A DNA stretch of 64,000 nt from NCBI GenBank assembly GCA_011317545.1, contig WUJK01000013.1:806001-870000 (forward strand). The letters are read 5' to 3'. Below the pieces are notes generated by a model that made no database searches, had not been told where the DNA came from, and saw only the letters and a list, made by a program, of their open reading frames with translations. Of this stretch, positions 35,200-45,002 are shown piece after piece. The DNA is from Coniella vitis. Lineage: Eukaryota; Ascomycota; Sordariomycetes; Diaporthales; Schizoparmaceae. Numbering within the stretch: the stretch's first letter is position 1; every line of letters starts with the position of its first letter. The translations under genes were made by a program, and so were the position numbers.

Positions 35200-35310
35200 T
35201 CTATAAGATTATCGTAATATACTTTTAATATTCTTCGAATATCTTTAAATAAATAAGGATATCGTTTAGGTAAGCGATTATAAAATAATCGAGGTATTCG
35301 CGTAAGATAA
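35200..35310 (-). pseudogene. Reverse transcriptase core remnant of the gypsy element
   Basis: On the minus strand this reads as EYLDYFIIAYLNDILIY and continues KIFEEYLKY, matching the catalytic region of Ty3/gypsy reverse transcriptases where YLDD is expected (codons at 35261-35272). An in-frame stop follows soon after. The Asp to Asn change and the stop fit C-to-T changes on the plus strand caused by RIP. Confidence 0.8.
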
Positions 35311-37599
35311 AGTTTATTATTTCCTAGAATAATACGGGGGCGTTAGTAAATCCGAATAGTATAATAAGATATTCGAAATATCTATAGCGTATTCTAAACG
35401 CTATTTTCTATTCTTCTCCGAGTTTAATATAGATATACGTATATCCTTCCTTAAGGTTAAGAGCTATAAATTATTAGGCTCCTCTAAGTTTATCTCTAAG
35501 TTCTTTAAAGAGAGGTAAGGGATACCGATTCTTAATTATAATATCGTTAAGTTATTAATAATTAATATATAATCGTAGTTTACTATTTTTCTTTAATATA
35601 AATAGGATTAAGTATCCTATTAGTAAATATAAGGGTTTAATATAGCCTTTCTTAAGGTTTTCGTCGATATATTCTCTAAGTATTTTAAATTTATCCTTAT
35701 TTAATTCGTAGATAGGAAAGAACTTTAATTATTCTCCTTCTTTAAGTAGGATCTTATAATCGTATAGGTTATACTTTAGTAGGCGGTTATCGAATTTTCC
35801 TTAAAATAGTTTCGTAAACTTCCGATACTTTTCTAATATACCGGAAAGGTTTCTAAATATATCTTTATCTTATATAGTTACTATTATAAGGAGATATCGT
35901 TATATATACTTAATTCCTTCCTAAACTTATTATAATAATATATCCTATTATCTATAGAATCCTATTATATTATATCCTAATCTGCTATATCCCTTATTTC
36001 CCTAGGTATTAAATATCGCTAGATCCTTCTTTATAAGCTATCGAGGGTAGTTATTTCTATAATTAACCGTTATTATAATTCTTCTCGATTTAGAGGTATA
36101 TATAAATTTGTTTAAACCCCTATTATCTAAGTATCGCTTAGTAATTAAACTCGATCCTATGCCTTTAATTATAACCGTTTCTTAGGTATCCGCTTTATCC
36201 TAGGAAATATAGCTATTAATTTAATCGATTCGAGGATTTTCCTTTCTTAACTATAATATACCTAAAATCAGTTTATATTATATAGTATCTATAATATCGA
36301 AGTTTATTAATATTATATATCCGTAGATTATAACTAGTAATTAATTAGATTCTATATTAATAATATCTTAGCTATAAATAACTTTTATACTTTCTATAAT
36401 ACTAAGTTTATAGGGCTTTATCTTTTTCTTCTAAGATATCTATTCTCTATTAATAACGCTTAAGGATATAAAATTTCCTTATATTCTATTATTTAGGAGT
36501 ATTATATAGTATTTACTATTAATTCGTACTACGATTTTTAAATATTCGTATATTAAGCTATCTATTATATAAAGGGACTTTATTATAAGTCTTAATCGCT
36601 TATTATCCTTTATAGGCGATCCTTACCTTTTAAGCTCTATTATTCTTATTATACTCTAAGGGCTATTATCTATATTAAGTTCTTAGCTTATCGTATTCTA
36701 TATTATATATATACTACGGCTTATTGCTATAAGCGTATTTAGTTTTCTTCTTTCGTATAGGGAGTTTATATTCCGGGCTAATTATCCTTAAGGTTATAAT
36801 AGGTATATACTTTATCCGCTAGGTATTCTATATAATCGGCGCGCTTATAGAAGCTATAGTATATAGGTTCTATATATATAAGCTTTATAAGCTTTTCTCC
36901 TTATTTCTATTCGTATATTCTATATTAATCGAATGTTTTTTCTTATATATAAAGTGCGTATTAGGGTATCGTATACTAGTACTACTTACTTATCGTATAG
37001 TATATTCGTAAGGGGTATTATATATAAGGCTAATACTAGCGTAGTTTCCCTTTATTCTAAATACTTTATAATAGTTACTATTATTATCGTTATAAGCGAT
37101 AATACTATACCCTATCTTATATATAGGGAATTATTCGTTAGTTACTTTATATTTAAAGTATTATCTATAATTATATATAATATAAGTAAATTATATAATC
37201 TAGTAGTATTCTTTATAGAGATAATTAATTCGCGCGTCTTCTTATATAAGGGGGTTTTATCTTAATAGATTATTATTCGGAATAGTTCTCTAAGTATAAT
37301 ACTATAGATAAGGTAGTATACGTTTCCTTTATCGATATCTTTATCTATAGAGCTTTCTAATTCTAAGCTCGTTTCTTCGTTAATAGTTTAGGTACTAATA
37401 TTCTAACTAATATTAAGCGTTTCCTATTATTCTATAATTTCTATAATATTGCTTTATAAAATATCCGTTTCGCGGGGTAGGTTATATCCTTTTATATCGC
37501 GCTAGTAAGGGTATTCCCTAATAAGCTAGGCTTACTATTCTATTATTAGGTTTTTAAATAAACTATTATCTATAGGAAGGGGTATTCTCTAGGTAACTA

Positions 37600-37793
37600 T
37601 AACGGGCTGACCCCTATGGGGCTCTAGGAATTAACTAGCGTTCCTACGGCCGTCTCCGACGTATGTACGGAATCCTTCGCTTAGGCGGTTGAGGCAAAAG
37701 GTACGCAATCTTCTGAACGGAAACAGAAGATTCTAGTTAACTTATCAGGCACGTCGGGCGAAGGCAATATTACAGCTTGGTGGGCCTGTGATA
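37600..37793. mobile_element. Non-RIPed island B, foldback MITE-like insertion
   Basis: About 194 bp of GC-normal sequence interrupts the RIPed element. A direct repeat GTAACTA flanks it (37593-37599 and 37794-37800), extending to 8 bp if a C/T mismatch is allowed, as in hAT-type duplications. The ends are imperfect inverted repeats (ACGGGCTGACC against ACAGGCCCACC on the complement, 8 of 11). Internally there is a perfect 9-bp stem, AATCTTCTG (37707-37715) with CAGAAGATT (37724-37732), plus TTAACTAG/CTAGTTAA and CCTTCGC/GCGAAGG arm pairs. It carries no coding potential. Confidence 0.65.
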
Positions 37794-39030
37794 GTAACTA
37801 CGATTTATCGTTTCTTACGAGGTTTCTAAGGGAACTATCCTAAGCCTTACTTTACCGAGAGGTATATTATATAATTATCCTTATAATAGAAGGTCTAATT
37901 AAGGAGTCTATAATCGGAATCGTCCGATGCTTACTCTAAAACCTAGTTTTAGCTAGGAGTAGAGTTCGTAGTCTCGTATATTATAATATTAGCTTATTAT
38001 CCTTCGAAGACTTTCTTAAATTCTCTAGGTTTCTTAGGTTATCGGTATTCTTATATAAAGTAGCTTATCCTATTATAGTTAAAGTATTCTTTACTCGTAG
38101 GTTTCCTTTAAACTATATCGAGCTTTATAAGGCCTAAGTATATTATACCGCTAGTTATTATTCCGCGGTAATTATTCTATCGGAGTATAAAGCGTTAAGG
38201 TAGCTATTAGTATTATTTTCCGGTATTAGCCCTAGGTATAAAGTTTATAATAAGTCTTTACCTTCCTTACCGTTCCTAGTTCCTTTCCTAATTATAGTTA
38301 TCGATAGCTATTACTATTACTACGAATTCTATAAATATCTCTAGTCGGGGTATCTTATATAGTTCGTCTTTAATAGATTCTTTAAGTTTATTATAATAGA
38401 CTATTATAAGGGGTTCGTCGTCTTAATAGAGTTATAATATAATCTGCCGGAAGAGCGTTATATAATACGATACTAATTTAGTTTACTTAAATTAAGAGAT
38501 CTTATATTCTATATTATACTTTTCGTTAGGGTTTCTAAAGGTTTCCTTAAGTATCTAGGCGAAGGTTTTAAATAATATAAAGAGTTTATTAATCTTATCT
38601 TTTCTAATTTCTTCGGCTTTAAATTCTAGGAAGTTTCGTAAGATAGGTTTAAACTATATAAGTATATTACCTTTAAGCCTATTAGCTATAAATTCTACTT
38701 TCTTAGCTTTAATAGGGAATTACTATTAGTAGTATTAGAAGTAAGCTCTAAGGGCTATAATAAAAGGTTAAATATCGTCTTCTTATCTACGATAGACCTT
38801 AGGCTGCTTTATCTTAAAGAGCTTATTAGGAGTTCCGCTAATATTTCCTCGAGCTTTAAATTCTATAATATATATAATAAGTATATTAATAATAGTTAAG
38901 AGTTACTAATTAGTATTCTAGGTCTAGTTAACCGTTAAAGGGGCTAGAACTATTAATATTATAATTAAATACTATACTTAATATTACTTAAGAGGTATAT
39001 ATAAACTATCCTAAATAAGAGTTATAAAAA

Positions 39031-39511
39031 TATAATAATCTTTACCTAAGTTCCTAACTCTAGAAGTACCTATAAGTTATATATTAGTAGGAGGAGGAAA
39101 TATACCTTTAAGTCTTCGTATATTAATAAGTAATATTAAGTATTATAAGAAATTAAGAGGGATTACCCTATTACTAAAAGTAATACTTAGATTTATAACT
39201 AAAGACTATAAAGAAAACTATCTAATAGCTAGGAAATCTATCGTCCTTATATCCTTCCGTTATTCCCTTATCTATAGCGAATATAGATCCTTGGATTATT
39301 AGGAGCGATAGGAGCGTTGGATTATTTAGATTACTTAGATTATTATCGCTCCAACTGCCTTAGTTATCCTAATGATCTAACCCTAACCCTAGGTTGTGCT
39401 ATCCTTACGTATCCTTATATAAGGGATCTTATCGGTCCGTTATAGTCCCGATTCCTGGTGCTATATTGCGTTGGCCTGTCCTTGTGACCTGCATAGAGCT
39501 GGGTCATAACA
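39031..39511 (-). repeat. Right LTR (5' LTR of the element)
   Basis: 481 bp, the partner of the left LTR. Its outer 200 bases (about 39300-39511) keep many CpA/TpG sites that are TpA in the left copy, whereas its inner half is as AT-rich as the element interior. It ends in CATAACA followed by the AGGAG duplication. Confidence 0.9.
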
Positions 39512-39516
39512 AGGAG
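39512..39516 (+). repeat. Right target-site duplication AGGAG
   Basis: Matches AGGAG at 31508-31512, marking the right junction of the retroelement. Confidence 0.85.
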
Positions 39517-40326
39517 ACAATTTTATAATACGCACTCGTTCAAATGCAACGATACAGGCACATCATCCGGGTCCTAAGCATTCTCCTCATCTTTTCTCAG
39601 CCAGTGAAGATACCACAGTTGCTATCTGGCCAATTAGTACGTTTATGGATTGTCGAAAACAGGCAGGAATCTTCCTACGCCAAGAAGCCTTACCTAGGTG
39701 ATTGAATTCCACGTGGCCCCCCAGGTACTGATGCGATCTAATGGAAAAAGACTTGTAAGGATTCGCTGGTACATTTTCGACATTCTATAATCTTAGAATC
39801 TGGCGTGTCGGCCTAGCTGCTTGCGGCTCTCAATCCCCTGCCGGCGAGCTGTCATTGTCTAGCCCTGAACCTAAAAATCGGTCTGAAGGGCACGTGTACT
39901 TTCTTTTCCTGAATATGCAGATCGAATTCCTGATCCGGGCTATGGCTCTTCTTGTTGGTACGTAAGTGCCGACAATGACAGTCTGTGACCTCTACAAACG
40001 TGTTGAGTGTTGTGTGATACCTGCTGAGACTCCGTATGCGGTGATTCTGAGGGACTACCCACACCTGCTGTCCAAATAACCAAAGACGTGGCTCCTGATT
40101 GGGTGCACGGCCCCTTCATGTCTCTGTCAGCGAGACCCACCAGGCTTCGATCACGCCATCGCTCTAGTTTGGCTTACTTCAGCAGCGTGTTTTACATGTC
40201 GCCGCCGTGACTGCAGTCGACTGTTTGCAGCCATTTTCGTGATTCTCCCACGTAGAAACTAGCCTTTCCTTGGGTAGACACTCTTTTTCCCACCCTCCCT
40301 CCGCTCGGATACCCGTCCCTCTCACG
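39517..40326. other. Intergenic region and SQR promoter
   Basis: Composition returns to normal at once after the LTR. A CCTAGGT/CCAGGTAC-containing stretch lies near 39690-39730. No gene is supported. Confidence 0.5.
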
Positions 40327-41841
40327 ATGGCTGCTGCTTTTGGAAGCGTGGCGTCCCGCGCCTCGCTGCGCGCCCTGCAGCGCCAGATGCCCACCACAGC
40401 GGCCTCGCTCCGGTCGTACGCCACTGTCAACGCCATACCGCCCAAGCCGCACCACCGGGTAGTCATTGTTGGAGGAGGCACAGCTGGTGTCACCGTTGCC
40501 GCGCAGCTGCTGCGCACCAAGCAGTTTCACAAGGACGAGATTGCCATCCTCGACCCCGCCAAGGAGCACCACTACCAGCCCGGCTGGACGCTCGTCGGCT
40601 CTGGTCTCAAGCCGCTGAGCGACATGAGCCGGCCGCTGTCGAGCATCGTGCCCGAGCAGGTCGCCCACTACCCTCTCCAGGTCTCGAGCTTTGACCCTGC
40701 CAACAACGAGCTCAAGACGTCTGACGGTGTCGATGTTTCGTACGAGTATCTGGTTGTAGCACCTGGTCTCGAGTCCAACTTCGCCGGTGTCAAGGGCCTG
40801 CCTGAGGCGCTGCAGGACTCGAGCAGCAACGTCAGCTCCATCTACTCCAACAAGACGGTCGAGCAGGTGTGGAAGAACATCCAGGCGTTCAAGCAGGGCA
40901 CGGCTATTTTCACTCAGCCCGCTGGTATTATCAAGTGTGCTGGTGCTCCCCAGAAGATTCTGTGGATGGCTCTGTCGCAGTGGCAGAAGGACGGCGTGAG
41001 GAAGGAGATTCTGCCAGTCTTTGCCACCGGCACTCCTAGTAAGTATTAGAAATGAGCGTTTCGAGGGTTGAAGATGGGAATTGCTGACGAGCGTCATAGC
41101 CATGTTTGGTGTGCCAAAGTACAGCAAGGCGCTGGAGGAGCTGCGTGTGCAGCGCCAGGTCGAGGGTCTCTTCCAACACAACCTTGTCGGTGTTGACGTC
41201 AAGAACAAGACTGCCACATTCAAGAACCTGGCCGACAACGGCAAGGAGGTCGAGAAGGAGTTTGGCTTCTTGCACGTTGTGCCCCCGCAGAAGCCCTGGG
41301 ATTGGGTTGCCAAGTCGCCCCTGGGTAAGAGCTTTCCACTGAATGCCCAAAGCACAAAGCAGGGAAAGTGATTACTAACCTCGGATGAAAATCTCTAGCC
41401 GATGCTGCTGGCTGGGTCGACGTGGACAAGACCACCACTCAGCATACCAAGTACCCCAACGTCTTCTCCATCGGCGACGCTTCCTCCCTCCCCAACTCCA
41501 AGACGGCCGCCGCTATCTCGACCCAGGCTCCCGTGCTGGTCGACAACCTTCTCGCCACGATCCGTGGCCAGGAGCTCAAGGCTGGCTACAGCGGCTACGC
41601 CTCGTGCCCCTTGCTGACGGGCCACAACGAGCTGATGCTGTGCGAGTTCAAGTACGGTGGCGTGCCTGACGAGACGTTTGCCAAGATCCCAGGTATTGGC
41701 AGCCAGGATGTGCCACGTTCCATCTTCTACCACATCAAGAAGGACTTCTTCCCTAGTGTCTACTGGAACAGCTTTGTCAAGGGTACTTGGTACGGTCCTC
41801 GGACCTGGTTCAAGCCGGACACCACCAAGACTTCTGCTTAG
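40327..41841 (+). CDS. Mitochondrial sulfide:quinone oxidoreductase
   Basis: Three exons (40327-41038, 41100-41324, 41399-41841) encode 459 residues. The enzyme oxidises sulfide to sulfane sulfur in the mitochondrial inner membrane and passes electrons to ubiquinone; fission yeast Hmt2 is the model fungal member. The first 33 residues are Arg/Ser/Ala-rich and end in LRSYATVN, a typical mitochondrial presequence. The FAD-binding Rossmann motif VVIVGGGTAGV sits near residue 45, the HHYQPGWTLVGSG segment carries the family's Tyr/Trp cluster, and IKCAGAPQKI contains one of the redox Cys positions. The second dinucleotide motif NVFSIGDASSLPNSKTAA lies in the last exon. Introns are 61 and 74 nt with GTAAGT and GTAAGA donors. 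A start at 40270 is in frame but would bury the presequence. Confidence 0.93.
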
Positions 41842-43704
41842 AAGCCATCCCTTTGAAAATTCTTGTTTCTTTCCTATGTCATCTCAGCCAGTACACATAC
41901 ATACGCAATAGACCAGGTCGAATAGATGGCTTGGACGGGCTTAACAACTTGGGATACTAGAAAAGTTGATATGGGATCTGGTTTGGAAAAAAGGGAGGTA
42001 TCCTAGTTTGAGCGTGCAAAATACCAATCTTAGCTTTATGCGGTACACTATGGAGTGGCCTCTCGATGATTTAGTTGTGTTGACGCCATGGTATCGTCCT
42101 CTCAAGGCATTTCCGCCCAACTACACACGCACACGGTCCACCATCACATGCTTGCTGGGGTTGATGTCTGTTACCTAGACGCTCACCGTAACATGACTCT
42201 ATGCGATCTGAACTAAAAAAAGAATCTTAGTTGGGCTACATGGTGTCATGTCACTAAACCTTGGGCGTAGAGCGTGCTTTTTCGTAGCTCCCATTTAAGA
42301 AACACCGTTTTCATGGTGTAGGAGCGTGTTTGCGGCAGGGGTTCTCTGGTAGATAACAGCTTTGGGCGCTATACATGCTTGGTTCCTGAGGTTACGCGAT
42401 ACACAGAAGTCTCTTTTAAGACGGCCCAGCAATACTGACCTGTGATATCAACACCTCTACGTAAAATTTTGTCTGTGTTTCAACAGTCTAATGAAGAATA
42501 GTCCAAAACGCGTGATGCTGTCACCGTGGCCTTAACATTGGGAGAGGTACTGGACAACCTTAGCCATGGCATATGAACGCAGCCCACACATATATTGGTA
42601 GATACGTAAAGTAGTCTGCGGCGTAGATAGTTCTCATCCAGGAGCCTGGAGCCTGTCTGTTGCAAAATGGTTGCGTATGTGTTTTCCCCTTTGGAGGTCA
42701 CTTGCTGTCGGCAGCGTTTTGTCCTCTGCGTCTACGCATCTGTAGCTGCGCTCATCATCAGCGCACGCGGAAGCCTTGATGATATTCTTGCAAACCAGGC
42801 CATCTCTGTGTGTGTCCCTGAATGAAGTTGCTAAATGCGAATAAACTCGGTAAGGTCATGCTAAATCCGGAGGAGAAAACTGACAGGATTGCTAAGAGCC
42901 ACCAGAGACCAGTTGCTAGTCGATGCAAACTGACTGGTTTCGGGCGTAGTATGGACTAGTTGACAGGCCAGCGACGCGTCTAAAAGATGTAGAACGCTCT
43001 TTCTCTAATCTAGCTTGCTCTCATGTCCGCACTTGTGCTGCGTATGCTGCTGCATTTTGCTGCTTCCGGTTTTTACATGCACATGTAGGCGTGACGGACA
43101 GCAACTGCTTAGTAGGAAAGGGAAAGGTCCGTCTTTCCAATAGCTTTCGATAAATTTCCCTTTGCGTCGTGGTTGCCAAAGAAGAGAACGTACAGAGATT
43201 CTTGCAAACACATATAAGTGACGAGGCTGCTTGGTGTTTTGTAGCAACTTTGTTTTCTTCCTTCTGCACCGCCATCCGAACTTTTGATTTGACAACTTGA
43301 CCGACGAGTGATCCATATCGCCTTTCCACTTTCCATGCCAACTGCCTCATCATCCAACTGTGTTGGACGTCAACATTTTGAACAAGCTATCATCAACGCA
43401 TACCACATTTCCCACACCATCGACAATTCGTGTGTCCCAACCACATTGTCATCCAACTGTGTTGGACAGAAACAATTTCAAGAAGCTAGCATCAACGCAC
43501 GAAACGCTTCCCACGGCATCTTGATCAATACAGCTGTACTGTAACATCACACGCAAGAAACACCACAGCCCACCCCAACAGACACATTGCTATTGCATTT
43601 GTAAGTACCTGGGCAGTGAATCATGGCGTGCTCTCTGGCTTTCGCTGGGTGGGTCAAGGCAGCTAACCCGTGCTGCCTAGTAGTCTGCCACACCATCATT
43701 CGCA
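41842..43704. other. Intergenic region with a 99-bp direct repeat
   Basis: About 1.9 kb without a supported gene. The notable feature is a degenerate direct repeat with 99-bp spacing (43351 and 43450). The last part is pyrimidine-rich and probably transcribed as leader of the next gene. Confidence 0.5.
43351..43520 (+). repeat. Degenerate tandem duplication, 99-bp period
   Basis: CATCCAACTGTGTTGGAC occurs at 43351 and again at 43450. The following blocks also match in order: an AAGCTA-CATCAACGCA segment and a TTCCCAC segment. The core is itself partly palindromic (TCCAACtgtGTTGGA). It lies 200-350 bases upstream of the ATG at 43705. Confidence 0.75.
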
Positions 43705-45002
43705 ATGTCTCCTTGCAACTCTCCCGTCGTTCCTTCTTCTTCTTCCCGCTCCGCTCTCAAGAGGCCCCTTCCCAGCGACCTGAGCAGCAGCTCAGAAGGT
43801 CCTTCGGCGAAGAGAGCCAAGACAGACAACACTGTCGCGTCTTCCGCCAACAAGGCCACTCCTTTATCCTTCGACAACGACACCACTCTCCCACCCTCCA
43901 ACAGCACCCCACCTTTAGCCACCAGCAATGTTGCTCACTCGTCCTCGCCTGAGCTCCCCCCAGTAGCCGAGGACAACAGCGTGCCATCCATCGAGAAAGG
44001 TGACTCGTCCGCGTCCGAGCATGCGCAGACCCAGGACGAGTCTTTTTCTTCTTTCGCGGCGGCCCCAGAGAGCCGCTCTTCGTCCCCTTCCACTCTGAAG
44101 AACAGCGAGTCCCCTGAGCCTGGAGTCTTGGGCGAGGCGTCACGGTCCAAGCTCGTTCCCTTCCCCAAGGGCGGGGAATTGAAGCGTTTCGAGGTGCGCG
44201 TCAAGGCGTCCGCGTGCGAGCTCGGGTACAAGAGCCGCACGAGGTACTACGGAGACGTGTATCTGCACCTGAACCACCTCTCCATGGAGCCGTTCCACTG
44301 CGGCTTCATCGACGGCTTCGTGGTGGACAAGAACATGGCGTCGACGCGGGGCTCGGGGGACAAGGAGTGGATCAGGGAGTGGCTCAAGCCCAGAATGAGT
44401 GGCTACAAGGACGCCGACGAGGAAATGGCCGCTGCTTTGAGGCTATGCTACAAAGGAAACGGCGTACCCAAATGTGAGGGTGCGCCGGGGTCGGAGGAGA
44501 GTGTGGTGTTCATCGAGCTGGTGTCCATCAAGTCGAAGACCACTTTCAAGAATGTCAAGGTAAGCATCTGCATTGCCCCAGACCTTTCTTTCCAAGCATC
44601 CAGCCACTAATGTTCATGGTGATACAGGTCAAGGCCGAAGGACAGAGCCTCCTCAAGCATCTGTTCGAGCTATACTTCAGGTGCTTGACAGACCCGCAGA
44701 TGCCCTGCGCCGACAGCCTGACGGACCGAGTCTCGATCGTTCTCGAGCCCGGATTGCCCAGCAACCCAGACATCTCCAAGAGGTGGAACAGGGGTGACGA
44801 CCCAGACAACCTCGCTGGGGCTGAGTATGACATGCTCCTCGCTAGGGTCGTCGACGCCCTCGAGGGCATGTACAGCTCGCCGGCGATCGGGTTCAGGACA
44901 ATCGCCAAAGACAAGCCCGTTGCAGGTAACGTGCATACGGCCATGGTGCGCCAGATGGACCGGGACGTTATGGAACGGGGCGTTCTTTGGGACGGCGGTT
45001 GA
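43705..45002 (+). CDS. Uncharacterised, probably nuclear protein with possible GNAT-like fold
   Basis: Two exons (43705-44559, 44628-45002) encode 409 residues; the 68-nt intron has a GTAAGC donor and ATACAG acceptor. The first 150 residues are disordered and Ser/Pro-rich, with a nuclear-localisation-like pair (ALKRPLPS and AKRAKTD). The conserved-looking part starts at KRFEVRVKAS. CGFIDGFVVDK, DADEEMAAALRLCYKGNG, ESVVFIELVSIKSKTTFKNVKV and LLKHLFELYF resemble the arrangement in an uncharacterised fungal group related to GNAT acetyltransferases, where the VFIELVSI strand precedes the acceptor-side helix. The usual GNAT acetyl-CoA loop (Q/RxxGxG/A) is not visible, so catalysis is doubtful. The start is the first ATG before the disordered tail. 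A short extra reading downstream (to 45309, another frame) could be a third exon but has no splice support. Confidence 0.5.

Larger units (their letters stand above)
31513..39511 (-). mobile_element. Complete RIP-degraded Ty3/gypsy LTR retrotransposon
   Basis: This 7,999-bp element is bounded by 481-bp LTRs (31513-31993 and 39031-39511) and a 5-bp target duplication. It reads on the minus strand. The reverse complement of about 35200-35310 translates as a reverse transcriptase core with YLND in place of YLDD, followed by ILIY. The reverse complement near 33500-33560 matches the integrase region usually reading QTDGQTER, with CAG codons turned into TAG stops. A purine-rich run lies just inside the left LTR (complement of about 31994-32006), as expected for the polypurine tract of a minus-strand element. 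The interior is AT-rich and almost free of CpA and TpG while CpG is kept, the signature of RIP rather than CpG deamination. No intact frame remains, so the element is dead. Confidence 0.9.
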
